A DNA stretch of 40,338 bases from JBBDIP01 sp964602455. GTDB lineage: Bacteria; Bacillota; Sulfobacillia; Fermentithermobacillales; Fermentithermobacillaceae. Position 1 is the stretch's first letter; each line of letters opens with the position of its first letter. Positions 17,067 through 25,215 of this stretch are shown here, one piece after another. The translations under genes and the position numbers were made by a program. The notes under the pieces are model-generated. The model was not told the DNA's origin. It did not search any database and worked only from the letters and a program-made list of their open reading frames with translations. The stretch spans positions 1-40,338 of the forward strand of contig CAZRRG010000008.1 of the NCBI GenBank assembly GCA_964602455.1. The letters are read 5' to 3'.

Positions 17067-18397
17067 ACACGTTGTTTGGACGCTCATCCGCGCTCGCGGT
17101 TCTTAGCGCAGCAGCGAAGGCATCCCCCGCCCAGGAAACCGAGCTCCGGCTTCTCGGTCGTTCATCCTACCTCACCCGCTACTCCGACAACTACATCCAC
17201 CAGAACGTCGGGGAGAACGACGTAAGCGTCGCCATCAGGGCAATAAGCAGCGGACAAGTCGGCACGTCCTCGGTCAACCAGGTGGATGCCGAAAGCTTAG
17301 GCCGGGCCGTGGAGGAAGCCCACCGGCTATCCCGTCTTGCTCCCGTTACGCCTGGTTTCCCTGGCTTGCCGGAGCCCCAGGACCTGCCCGAGGCGCCCGG
17401 GGGTTTCTTCGATTCCACCGCATCGTGTCCACCTGACCTCCGCGCGGCGTACGTCGAACGAGTCATCGCGATGGCGAAGGAGAGAGGGGTAACGGTCGCG
17501 GGATCGCTGTCGACCCAGACCAACGAAATGTGCGTGGTCAACTCCCGGGGAGTGCAGGCCTATTTCGCTCAGACGCTGGCGTCACTAACATGCGTGGCCA
17601 TGGGACCCGACTCTTCGGGTTACGCCGAGGCTTCGTCGCCCGACATAGCCCAAGTGGACCCGTCTCTGGTAGCTGAGCGGGCCATCCGCAAGTGCCTCCT
17701 GTCACGCGACCCCGTAGCGATTCCGCCTGCAGAGTACGTGGTCATCCTGGAGCCTGCCGCTGTAGCAGGAATGCTCATGTACCTCGCCTTCATGGGCCTC
17801 ACGGCGGAAGCGTACCAGGAGGGAAGAAGCTTCATGTCGGGGCGCATCGGGCAGAAGGTCACAGGTGAGAACATCAATATCTGGGACGACGGGCTGGATC
17901 CCGACGGTCTGCCTGTGCCGTTTGACTTTGAGGGGGTCCCGAAACGCAAAGTCATGCTACTTGACCGGGGAGTTGCCGCAGGCGTGGTCTACGGCTCTCT
18001 CGCGGCGGCAAGAGAGGGGAAGGAATCCACCGGTCATGCCGTGTTCCACGAGATGTTCACCGGCTCAATGCCCACGAACATCTTCATGGCCGGCGGCGAC
18101 TCCAGCGTGGAAGAGATGATCGCCGGGACCAAGAAGGGTATCCTGGTAACCCGGCTTAACTACATAAACCCCGTCCACCCAACCAAGACGATCATCACCG
18201 GTACAACCCGCGACGGCACGTTCTTGATCGAGGATGGACGCGTAACCCGCGGCGTGAAGAACCTCCGGTTCACCGAAAGCATCCTGGGAGCCTTCTCCCG
18301 CGTTGAGGCGCTCTCCGCGCAAAGGGAGAGGCAGTGCGGTCTCTTCTCAGTGGTCTGCCCGGCGATTAAGGTGAACGGCTTCACCTTTACCAGCTAG
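17063..18397 (+). CDS. TldE/PmbA-like member of the TldD/E protease family
   Basis: 444-residue protein of the TldD/PmbA superfamily. Typical segments: VGENDVSVAIR in the N-terminal part, the C-terminal GILVTRLNYINPVHPTK, and GTTRDGTFLIEDG followed by GVKNLRFTESIL. The HExxxH zinc motif of the catalytic partner TldD is absent, so it is closer to the non-catalytic TldE/PmbA subunit. TldD/E complexes degrade unfolded peptides and process leader peptides of microcins and other modified peptides. No tldD is in this window. The start GTG 17063 overlaps the PHP gene stop (GTGA), so it is part of the spoVS operon. Confidence 0.85.
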   Translation: MNTLFGRSSALAVLSAAAKASPAQETELRLLGRSSYLTRYSDNYIHQNVGENDVSVAIRAISSGQVGTSSVNQVDAESLGRAVEEAHRLSRLAPVTPGFPGLPEPQDLPEAPGGFFDSTASCPPDLRAAYVERVIAMAKERGVTVAGSLSTQTNEMCVVNSRGVQAYFAQTLASLTCVAMGPDSSGYAEASSPDIAQVDPSLVAERAIRKCLLSRDPVAIPPAEYVVILEPAAVAGMLMYLAFMGLTAEAYQEGRSFMSGRIGQKVTGENINIWDDGLDPDGLPVPFDFEGVPKRKVMLLDRGVAAGVVYGSLAAAREGKESTGHAVFHEMFTGSMPTNIFMAGGDSSVEEMIAGTKKGILVTRLNYINPVHPTKTIITGTTRDGTFLIEDGRVTRGVKNLRFTESILGAFSRVEALSAQRERQCGLFSVVCPAIKVNGFTFTS

Positions 18398-18420
18398 CCG
18401 CAACGAGATTGATATTCCAG

Positions 18421-18637
18421 GTCGCCAGCGGCTCGCCCCTCGCGAATCTCCGGCGCGTTCGCTGCGCGGCGCGCTAGTAAGCTTCGCTTAGGGCTGGAGC
18501 CACTGGCGACCGCGTACATTTGCTCATCACGCAGCGGCTCGCCCCTCGCGAATCTCCGGCGCGTTCGCTGCGCGGCGCGCTAGTAAGCTTCGCTTAGGGC
18601 TGGAGCCACTGGCGACCATGTGCATTTCCTCATCGCG
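18421..18637. repeat. Tandem palindromic intergenic repeat, two units of 106 bases
   Basis: Units 18426-18531 and 18532-18637. The first 85 bases of each (18426-18510 and 18532-18616) are identical; the last 21 bases differ at about five places. Unit 1 has terminal inverted arms: gtcgccag/ctggcgac, then ggctc/gagcc (18421-18434 with 18497-18510), and GC-rich internal self-complementarity. The left outer arm of unit 2 has changed. A third, partial copy lies at 26430-26480. No coding potential. It resembles REP/MITE-type elements. Confidence 0.85.
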
Positions 18638-18667
18638 CAGCGGTACGCCGCTGGCAGCGATGGGGTC

Positions 18668-18880
18668 TTACTCGGGCAGGATCTCTTCCTCATCGGGGTC
18701 GGGGATCTCGTCGTTGTAGCGTTTGGGATCCGGGGCAAGGCCGCCGCTCAGTGGGAGTTTCTTCTTTGCGGGCGGGCTCTTGGACTTGCGCGGAAACCGG
18801 AACGGACGGGTGTCCCTCTCTTCAGGGTCGCCCTCCAGGTAGCTAAGATGCCTCATAAACCCCTTGCCTTGGCTTGGCAT
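18668..18880 (-). CDS. Small protein with acidic C-terminus, unknown function
   Basis: 70 residues, ATG 18878-18880 with gagggag about 9 bases upstream on the minus strand, stop TAA. The N-terminal half is basic (RHLSYLEG, RFPRKSKSPPAKKK) and the last 20 residues are strongly acidic (DEIPDPDEEEILPE). Such low-complexity sequence could be disordered. It follows the acetate-CoA ligase gene on the same strand, separated by a GC-rich hairpin. Without homologues its reality rests on the ribosome site and position. Confidence 0.5.
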   Translation of the reverse strand: MPSQGKGFMRHLSYLEGDPEERDTRPFRFPRKSKSPPAKKKLPLSGGLAPDPKRYNDEIPDPDEEEILPE

Positions 18881-18906
18881 CGAAACCGCTCCCTCAGGAT
18901 AGACAA

Positions 18907-18936
18907 GGGGGCGGGCCGGTACAGGCCCCGCCCCCA
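18907..18936 (-). terminator. GC-rich hairpin downstream of the acetate-CoA ligase gene
   Basis: gggggcgggcc (18907-18917) faces ggccccgccccc (18924-18935) across a short loop. It is positioned to end the 18980-21082 transcript, but there is no clear T tract on the minus strand, so it may instead be a processing or stability hairpin. Confidence 0.45.
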
Positions 18937-18979
18937 GACATACTACCTAACTTGAGACCGGTGACTTGAAAGACGCTTC

Positions 18980-21082
18980 CTACTTTATCTTTATCTTCAC
19001 GTCCAGGGCCGATAGACCCTTCGGGTACGCGAACACCGGGTTGATATCGAGCTCGGCGATCTCCGGGAAGTCTCTGCAGAGCTGGCCCACGCGGCCAATG
19101 GCTTCCTCGAGGGCCGGGATGTCGTCAGGCGCAGCGCCCCTGAATCCCTTGAGGATGGTGTAGGCCTTGGTCTCGGTAATCATCTCTGAGACTTCGTTCT
19201 TGGAGAGGCCCTTGGCCAGCCTGAAGGAAGCGTCCTTCAGGAGGTTTACGAGGACGCCGCCGGAGCCGAACGCGATCATCGGGCCGAAGGTGGGATCCTT
19301 GGCCATTCCGATGATGAGCTCGTCGCCCTTGGGCATCATCTTCTGGACCTCGACGCCGTAGATCTTGGCATCGGGGACAGCCTTCTTGGAGTTCTCCATG
19401 ATGGAGGTGAACGCGGCCGACACTTCGTCCTTCGACTTGAGGCCGACCTTTACTCCGCCGACGTCGGTCTTGTGCATGATGTCGGGCGAAGCTATCTTCA
19501 TGACCACGGGGTATCCCATTTCCTCAGCGAGCTTGACCGCTTCGGCCGCGTCATGGGCGAGCTTGGAGGGAGCAGCGGGGATCTTGTAGGCTTCCGCCAC
19601 TGCAGCCGCTTCGGGAGACAGCAGGAGGTCGCGTCCGTCGGCGCGGACCTGCTTGAAGATCTCGGCCACTTTAGCCTTGTCCACGTCATTGAAGTCCCAC
19701 TGCTTGCTCTGGGCGACTTCCTTCTTCAGCTCACCGTACCGGATCATGCCGCGCAGAGTCTCGATGGCGGGCTCCGGGAACGGGTAGGTCGGGATTCCCT
19801 GGTCGTTCAGGTACTTAACGCCTTCGTCAACCTTAAAGCCGCCGATGAACGAGGCAACAATGGCCTTATCGGGATGAGCCTTAGCGGCGGCGGCGGTGAC
19901 TTCCGCGGCTTCCTTGATGTCGAGAACCGCGGTGGGGGAGAGCAACACAACAGCCGCGTCAACCTGAGGATCTTTCAGGGCGGTGTCCAGGGCGATCTTG
20001 TAGCGATCGGCATGGGCGTCGCCAACCACGTCGATCGGGTTGTGGATGTTGGCGGTGGGCGGCAGCTTCTCCCTCAGTTCAGCCAGCGTAGCGTCGGTGA
20101 AATGCGCCATATTGAGCCCGTTGGTCTCGACAGCGTCCGAAGCTACAATGCCGGGTCCGCCGGAGTTGGTGACCACGACGGTGTTCTTGCTCTTGGGAAT
20201 AGGCTGGGTGGTGAACGCGATAGCCAGGTCGAACAGCTCCGACATGGTCCGGGCCCTGATGACGCCCGCATGGCGCAGGGCCGCGTCGTACGCGGTGTTG
20301 GAGCCGGCGAGAGCCCCGGTGTGGGAAGAAGCAGCCTTGGCTCCTGCCGCGGTGATACCTGACTTAAGTACGATGACGGGGACGCGCTGCGTCGCCTTGC
20401 GGGCGGCTTCGATGAACCTGTCGCCGTCAACGACGTCTTCCAGATACAAGCACACAACCTTGGTGTTGGGGTCGCTCGCTGCGGCCTCAAGGAAGTCGGC
20501 CTCGTTCAGGTCAGCCTTGTTGCCGACGCTGATGAACTGGGAGAAGCCAAGGCCGCGCTTAAGGCTCCAGTCGAGGATCGCCACCAGGAGAGCGCCGCTC
20601 TGGGATATGAAAGCGATGTCGCCCTTAAGGGCGAAGTCTCCAGCGAACGTCGCGTTGATCGGGGTGTGGGTATCCATCACGCCCAGGTTGTTGGGGCCGG
20701 TTACGCGCATGTTGTACTTGCGCGCGATTGCCACGAGGTTGTTCTCCAGCTCGCGACCCTCGGGACCGATCTCCTTGAACCCGGCCGTGATCACGATAAG
20801 GTGCTTCACTCCGGCCTTCCCGCACTCCTCGGCTACCGCAAGAGAGGCCGCGGCGGGGACGCAGAAAACAGCGACGTCGATGGGCTTGCCAACAGCGAGG
20901 ATCGAGGGGTAAGCCTTGTAACCAGCTACCTCTGACTCCTTGGGGTTAATGGGGTAGACTTCACCTTTGTAGCCGCTGGACTTGATGTTCTCTATCACAG
21001 CGTATCCGATCTTGCCTGGGGTCTTTGAAGCTCCGATTACTGCTACCGACTTGGGCTTGATTAGGGCACTCAGGTCACTCAT
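18980..21082 (-). CDS. acd: Acetate-CoA ligase (ADP-forming), fused alpha-beta subunits
   Basis: 700-residue enzyme converting acetyl-CoA (or another acyl-CoA), ADP and phosphate to the acid, CoA and ATP: substrate-level phosphorylation in fermentation. The N-terminal CoA-binding domain has KSVAVIGASKTPGKIGYAV (about 11-29). It is followed by succinyl-CoA-ligase-like domains with the phosphorylated histidine in SSHTGALAGS (His254). The C-terminal ATP-grasp part (about 480-700) has YPVVMKIASPDIMHKTD and VGGVKVGL. The fused arrangement is seen in many bacteria; archaea often have separate subunits. ATG at 21080-21082; gaggaagg lies a little far upstream (about 11 bases). Acyl specificity cannot be read from sequence. 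Confidence 0.93.
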   Translation of the reverse strand: MSDLSALIKPKSVAVIGASKTPGKIGYAVIENIKSSGYKGEVYPINPKESEVAGYKAYPSILAVGKPIDVAVFCVPAAASLAVAEECGKAGVKHLIVITAGFKEIGPEGRELENNLVAIARKYNMRVTGPNNLGVMDTHTPINATFAGDFALKGDIAFISQSGALLVAILDWSLKRGLGFSQFISVGNKADLNEADFLEAAASDPNTKVVCLYLEDVVDGDRFIEAARKATQRVPVIVLKSGITAAGAKAASSHTGALAGSNTAYDAALRHAGVIRARTMSELFDLAIAFTTQPIPKSKNTVVVTNSGGPGIVASDAVETNGLNMAHFTDATLAELREKLPPTANIHNPIDVVGDAHADRYKIALDTALKDPQVDAAVVLLSPTAVLDIKEAAEVTAAAAKAHPDKAIVASFIGGFKVDEGVKYLNDQGIPTYPFPEPAIETLRGMIRYGELKKEVAQSKQWDFNDVDKAKVAEIFKQVRADGRDLLLSPEAAAVAEAYKIPAAPSKLAHDAAEAVKLAEEMGYPVVMKIASPDIMHKTDVGGVKVGLKSKDEVSAAFTSIMENSKKAVPDAKIYGVEVQKMMPKGDELIIGMAKDPTFGPMIAFGSGGVLVNLLKDASFRLAKGLSKNEVSEMITETKAYTILKGFRGAAPDDIPALEEAIGRVGQLCRDFPEIAELDINPVFAYPKGLSALDVKIKIK

Positions 21083-21139
21083 GTGGTGCTTGCACCTTCC
21101 TCTAGTTGATTACCGCGGGAAACCAAACCACCATGGGCA

Positions 21140-21169
21140 AGTCTATCACAACTTAGTTTTTGAGGTAAA
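21140..21169 (-). promoter_or_regulatory. Candidate promoter of the acetate-CoA ligase gene
   Basis: On the minus strand, TTTACC (complement of 21164-21169), an 18-base spacer, then TAGACT (complement of 21140-21145). The same hexamers with 17-base spacing occur before the peptide transporter (26508-26536). Confidence 0.4.
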
Positions 21170-21242
21170 CCTGGGCACAAGAGAGGAAAAGATGGGTCTG
21201 TTCAGAATATGACAGATAATGGTATTCATGGGAGTGACCGCC

Positions 21243-21815
21243 ATGGATTTGCTCTGGGCAGATGTGGGAGAGACCTTGGGCATGAGTGTCCCGGAAATGA
21301 GGGCTGTGAGGAATAGGTTCGGAGAACTCCTTGGCCTCGCGGGAGGAAACCGCATCCCCGAGGAGCTGGTGCCTGTCATCGCCCTTATTCACCGGCTCCG
21401 CCAACGGGGCATGCCGGACAACGACATAGAGCGGGAGCTGAGGGAGTCGCAGGTCGCCGGTTCATGGCCTGAAGCCGTCCTTGCCCGTATGCAGATGGCG
21501 GCTACGGCGCCGGTGGCGAGAGAGGCGCACGAGCAAGTGGAGGAGCAAAGCCTGCCGCAGAGCCCTCCTGCTCTTTACCTTGTGAAGCCCTCCGCGACCG
21601 ATACAACCGAGGCGACAGCCCGGGAGCTGGTCACTGACCTTCGCAGAGAGATTTGCACTCACACGGTAGAAGAGAGGGCGGTGCTGCACAGGATGAACCA
21701 ACTGCTGCAGACCTTGATCCTCGAGGTGAGGGACCTCCGGTACGCGTTCCTCCTGGCGTCGTCACGCAAAGACAGGAAGAAGGGCCTCAAGAACGTAAGC
21801 AGGTTATTACGATAG
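21243..21815 (+). CDS. Protein of unknown function, possible MerR-like N-terminal helices
   Basis: 190 residues from ATG 21243, chosen because gggag lies 8 bases upstream; longer in-frame starts exist at 21219 and 21228. Residues about 10-75 look like a helical DNA-binding module (SVPEMRAVRNRFGELLGL, then IALIHRLRQRGMPDNDIERELRE), as in MerR-type domains of developmental regulators. A variable linker follows, then a C-terminal helical region (VLHRMNQLLQTLILEVRDL) that could be a coiled coil, ending in a basic tail (SSRKDRKKGLKNVSRLLR). No family is recognised with confidence. Its 3' end overlaps the convergent ttcA-like gene by 9 bases. Confidence 0.7.
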   Translation: MDLLWADVGETLGMSVPEMRAVRNRFGELLGLAGGNRIPEELVPVIALIHRLRQRGMPDNDIERELRESQVAGSWPEAVLARMQMAATAPVAREAHEQVEEQSLPQSPPALYLVKPSATDTTEATARELVTDLRREICTHTVEERAVLHRMNQLLQTLILEVRDLRYAFLLASSRKDRKKGLKNVSRLLR

Positions 21816-22583
21816 GGATTGCTGAGTCTGGCCTGAGCGCGCCCGCTGCATCGCCCAGACCTGCCTCAGCACGCTCCGCATATGGTTCCGGAACGCCGGT
21901 ATCTTCGTCGTCAGGTCGCTGACAAGCGCCTTCATCTCCTGACGCCTTGTCGTGCCGGCCACGGGACACCGCGTCTTGATGACAGGCAGCCCCAGCCTCT
22001 GCGACACCCTGACGATCTCCTTCTCAGGGATGTACACGAGGGGTCTTATGGACGTCACATCCCTGCGGGACAGGTACGTGACAGGGTCGAAGCACCTGAG
22101 GCTGGACTGGTAGAACATATTGAGGAACAGCGTCTCTATCGCGTCGTCCAGGTGGTGTGCAAGCGCCAACCGGCGGATACCCATCTCGTCGGCGGTCTTG
22201 TACAGAACTCCACGGCGCAGGTTAGCGCAGAGCGAGCAGGCGCTTTCCTTTGGATGCGCCTCGATGATGCTGTTTATCTTGGTCCTCACGACGCGATAGG
22301 GAATGCCAAGCCCCTCCTCCAGGAAGACGCGGACCGTCTCCAGCTCGGCATCGGTAAACCCAGACTCCCCGCCGGGGTCAATGGTGAGCCCAACCAGACT
22401 GTACTTGACCGGCGACCGGTTGCGCATTTCGTTCAGCAAATAGGCCATCATCAGGCTGTCCTTGCCCCCGGAAATTCCCAGGAGGATCGGCTCGGCCTTA
22501 TCTATCATGTGGAAGTCAGACAGGGCTCTTCCCAACAGGGGATACAGCCCTCGTGCCGGGTCCTGGTTCACGCGTTCCGTCAT
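21807..22583 (-). CDS. ttcA: TtcA-family tRNA thiolation ATPase
   Basis: 258-residue PP-loop ATP pyrophosphatase. It has SGGKDS (residues 38-43), GLTIDPGG, and the iron-sulfur motif CSLCANLRRG with C116 and C119; C206 in TRCPVAG may be the third ligand, as in TtcA. TtcA adds sulfur to C2 of cytidine 32 in tRNA using a [4Fe-4S] cluster. ALAHHLDDAIET is the second conserved PP-loop-family motif. Divergently transcribed from a cysteine desulfurase-thiI pair, which would provide persulfide sulfur, so this region is a tRNA thiolation cluster. Several TtcA-like subfamilies exist in Bacillota and the exact target nucleotide is uncertain. Confidence 0.85.
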   Translation of the reverse strand: MTERVNQDPARGLYPLLGRALSDFHMIDKAEPILLGISGGKDSLMMAYLLNEMRNRSPVKYSLVGLTIDPGGESGFTDAELETVRVFLEEGLGIPYRVVRTKINSIIEAHPKESACSLCANLRRGVLYKTADEMGIRRLALAHHLDDAIETLFLNMFYQSSLRCFDPVTYLSRRDVTSIRPLVYIPEKEIVRVSQRLGLPVIKTRCPVAGTTRRQEMKALVSDLTTKIPAFRNHMRSVLRQVWAMQRARSGQTQQSLS

Positions 22584-22637
22584 CCCTTCAAGGCTCCGCC
22601 CGAGAGCGGCAGCGCCGAATCATTCTCTTGGCAAGTC

Positions 22638-22653
22638 ACCATGCTATCATGGT
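22638..22653. promoter_or_regulatory. Palindrome between the divergent ttcA-like and desulfurase genes
   Basis: accatg-ctat-catggt, a perfect 6-bp inverted repeat midway in the 114-base divergent region. It could be an operator for both transcription units, or chance. No good promoter consensus is visible next to it. Confidence 0.3.
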
Positions 22654-22697
22654 AGTGCCGTGCCTGCGAGACCGTCCAATCCCAAGGGGGCAAGGCT

Positions 22698-23903
22698 GTG
22701 AAGCGCGAAATGAAAAGCATGGTCTATCTCGATAATTCATCAACAACCCAGCCCGATCCTTCGGTTGTCGAAGCCATGGTCAGAGTGCTTACCGAGGAGT
22801 ACGGAAACCCCTCATCGCTCCACCGGCTCGGGTCCAAGGCAGAGGAACTGGTATCGGGCGCTCGGGAGAGCGTGGCCGACCTCCTCGGTTGCAGGGGGGA
22901 AGAGGTCTACTTCACGTCCGGAGGTACCGAGGCAAACAACTGGGCCATTGTCGGATCCGTAACCGCAAGAGGGCCTGGCTGCCATGTTGTATCGACGACT
23001 GTGGAGCACCCATCGGTTGCGGCCACCTTGGAGCACCTATCCAAGTCAGGTTACGATATCACGCTGGTGCCGGTAGATAGTGGGGGGGGAGTCGACGCTG
23101 ACGAAGTGCTATCCGCCGTGACCCCGAAGACCGCTCTGGTATCAGTGATGATGGTACAGAACGAGATCGGGACCATTGAGCCCGTGAAGGAGATCGGCCG
23201 CGGCCTTTCCTCGATGAGAGGGAGAAGACCCCGCTTCCACGTCGACGCGACCCAGGGGTTTGCCCGCCTGCCTATAGACGCGGCGGCGTGGGGGATAGAC
23301 CTTCTAACGCTTTCGGCCCACAAGATACACGGGCCCAAAGGCGTTGGAGCTCTCTTCATTAGAAAAGGGCTCGACCTCCCGCCTCTCTTGCACGGAGGCG
23401 GTCAGGAAGGCGGGCTGCGCTCAGGGACAGAGAACATGCCCGGAATAGCGGGCCTCGGTGCCGCCTGCCGGCTGTGGATCAAGGATAGAACGACGGTGAT
23501 GGAGAATCTTACGCGGTTGAGAGAGCGTCTCGTGAACGGCGTGCGCGGCGTGGCTGAGGACGCCGTCCTTCACGGTCCCGAACGGGAGGGTGTGGCGCCC
23601 TACATCGTCCACTTCTCGTTCCCCGGGTACCGAGGCGAGAGCATCCTCCACGCGCTGGAAAAGCGGGGAGTGTTCGTGTCGACGGGTTCCGCGTGCTCTG
23701 CCCACAAGGCCAAGCCAAGCCCCGTCGTTCTGGCGCTGGGCAGGGGAGAAGACGAAGCACTGGGCTCAATCCGTTTCTCCATGTCCCGGTACACGACCGC
23801 GGAGGATGTGGATGAGGCCGTAAGCGCGCTCTCGGATTCGCTTAGGGAACTTGCGGCGTGGAGGCGAGGACGTGCAGGAAGTGCTCCTGGTAAGGTACGG
23901 TGA
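22698..23903 (+). CDS. nifZ: Cysteine desulfurase (NifZ/IscS type) partnered with ThiI
   Basis: 401-residue PLP enzyme converting cysteine to alanine and a protein persulfide. The PLP lysine is in SAHKIHGPKG (about residue 209) and the active-site cysteine in STGSACSAHK (about residue 333), in an extended class I type loop. Also seen: SGGTEANNWA and TTVEHPSV. GTG 22698 is used because the G-rich stretch 7 bases upstream fits; ATG at 22710 is possible. The 3' end overlaps thiI by 32 bases, strong translational coupling, as in the nifZ-thiI pair of Bacillus, where this desulfurase is dedicated to tRNA 4-thiouridine. The C-terminal 20 residues (Arg-rich) come from the overlap and are poorly conserved. 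Confidence 0.92.
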   Translation: MKREMKSMVYLDNSSTTQPDPSVVEAMVRVLTEEYGNPSSLHRLGSKAEELVSGARESVADLLGCRGEEVYFTSGGTEANNWAIVGSVTARGPGCHVVSTTVEHPSVAATLEHLSKSGYDITLVPVDSGGGVDADEVLSAVTPKTALVSVMMVQNEIGTIEPVKEIGRGLSSMRGRRPRFHVDATQGFARLPIDAAAWGIDLLTLSAHKIHGPKGVGALFIRKGLDLPPLLHGGGQEGGLRSGTENMPGIAGLGAACRLWIKDRTTVMENLTRLRERLVNGVRGVAEDAVLHGPEREGVAPYIVHFSFPGYRGESILHALEKRGVFVSTGSACSAHKAKPSPVVLALGRGEDEALGSIRFSMSRYTTAEDVDEAVSALSDSLRELAAWRRGRAGSAPGKVR

Positions 23904-25038
23904 AATAGGGCTCAAAGGCGACAACCGTTCGGTGTTTGAGGAGGCCTTGATCCGGCATCTCCGTTTTGCGGTTAGGGAGGAACCGGCGGCCCGGGTGGAA
24001 CGCACCCACGGCCGGGTGTTCATATCCGGCCTCACGTCGCCTGAGAAAGCTCTGCACCGGGTCGCGCGTATACCGGGTGTGGTTGGGGTAAGCCTAGCGC
24101 GCCGCATCGAAAAGAACCTCGATCTCATGAAGCAGCACGCTGCCGAGGTCTGCCGTGACGCGGCGGCCGGTCGACCGGGCCCCCGGACCTTCAAGGTAAA
24201 TGCGCGGCGCGCGGACAAGTCCTTCCCGCTGACCTCGCCCCAGATCAATCAGGAGCTTGGCAGAGCCGTGCTGGAAAGGTGCCCCGAACTATCGGTTGAC
24301 GTCCACGACCCCGCGTTCAACCTCTACATTGAAGTCAGGGATACAGGCGTGTACCTATACGTGGACGAGGTCCCCGGCCCCGGCGGGCTTCCTATTGGCA
24401 CCGGCGGCAAGGGCCTCCTGCTCCTGTCAGGAGGGATAGACAGCCCCGTGGCAGGGTACCTGGCCATGAAGCGGGGAGTGGCTGTCGACGCGCTACACTT
24501 TTGGAGCTACCCGCTGACAGGCGAGCGCGCCAAAGAAAAGGTAGTGAAGCTATCCCAGGTCCTTAGGGAGTACAACCCGCGCCTGAGGCTGCACATAGCA
24601 CACTTCACAGAGATCCAGACCGCGATCATGGAGAAGTGTCCGGAGAAACTACGGGTGACCATAATGCGCCGGATGATGATGCGAGTGGCGTCTCGCTTGG
24701 CCTCCAAGATTGGGGCGCTGGCCATCTTCACCGGTGAGAACATCGGCCAGGTCGCAAGCCAAACACTCGAGAGTCTTGCCGCGATACAGGATGCGGCGAC
24801 GCTACCCGTCATCCGCCCCCTCGTATGCTTCAACAAGGTGGAGACCATCGATCTGGCCAGGCACATCGGCACATACGATCTGTCGGTTCTGCCATACGAG
24901 GACTGCTGCACGGTGTTTGTGCCCAAACACCCCGCTATCAAACCCGATCTTTCCGAAGTCCAGAAGGCCGAAGCTGCTCTGGACATAGATGCCCTGATAA
25001 ACGATTGTGTTGACCGCCTGGAAGAGTCCCCCCTGTAG
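23872..25038 (+). CDS. thiI: tRNA 4-thiouridine synthetase ThiI (rhodanese-less form)
   Basis: 388 residues. Makes s4U8 in tRNA and, in some species, takes part in thiazole synthesis. The N-terminal ferredoxin-like start (VLLVRYGEIGLKGDNR) is followed by a THUMP domain (to about 170) and a PP-loop ATPase domain with SGGIDSP (about 186-192). The conserved cysteine is in PYEDCCTVFVP near residue 343. It ends without the C-terminal rhodanese domain of the E. coli enzyme, so sulfur must come directly from the overlapping cysteine desulfurase. GTG 23872 is preceded by ggaggcgagg and matches the family N-terminus; TTG 23851 is less likely. Confidence 0.95.
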   Translation: MQEVLLVRYGEIGLKGDNRSVFEEALIRHLRFAVREEPAARVERTHGRVFISGLTSPEKALHRVARIPGVVGVSLARRIEKNLDLMKQHAAEVCRDAAAGRPGPRTFKVNARRADKSFPLTSPQINQELGRAVLERCPELSVDVHDPAFNLYIEVRDTGVYLYVDEVPGPGGLPIGTGGKGLLLLSGGIDSPVAGYLAMKRGVAVDALHFWSYPLTGERAKEKVVKLSQVLREYNPRLRLHIAHFTEIQTAIMEKCPEKLRVTIMRRMMMRVASRLASKIGALAIFTGENIGQVASQTLESLAAIQDAATLPVIRPLVCFNKVETIDLARHIGTYDLSVLPYEDCCTVFVPKHPAIKPDLSEVQKAEAALDIDALINDCVDRLEESPL

Positions 25039-25167
25039 GACTTTAGCATCATTTTAGCTTCGCGACCTCTGAACGCGCCGCTGGCTGTGACGATAACGAG
25101 AGTGTAAAGCAAAGGCTTGCGCCTCGTAAGGTCCGGACGGCGCCCCGGAGGCGAGATGCAAGTCCAA

Positions 25168-25204
25168 GGCCCGCAAGGATGCGGGCCCAAGAATACAGGG
25201 AGGT
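25168..25204 (+). promoter_or_regulatory. Two candidate CsrA-binding sites in the flagellin leader
   Basis: Upstream site: an 8-bp perfect hairpin ggcccgca / tgcgggcc (25168-25175, 25180-25187) presenting CAAGGATG, identical to the CARGGAUG core of the CsrA consensus, with GGA in the loop. Downstream site: ATACAGGGAGGT (25193-25204), 11 of 12 matches to RUACARGGAUGU, and it is also the Shine-Dalgarno of flagellin. The two GGA triplets are 22 bases apart, suitable for one CsrA dimer. In Bacillus, CsrA bound to two such sites represses hag translation and is released by FliW. Confidence 0.72.
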
Positions 25205-25215
25205 ATACCAAGAAG

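Noticed and set aside
25089..25096. GACGATAA as sigma-28 promoter of flagellin
   Set aside because: Resembles the GCCGATAA -10 but no TAAA-type -35 lies 15 bases upstream; kept only as a remark in the flagellin entry.
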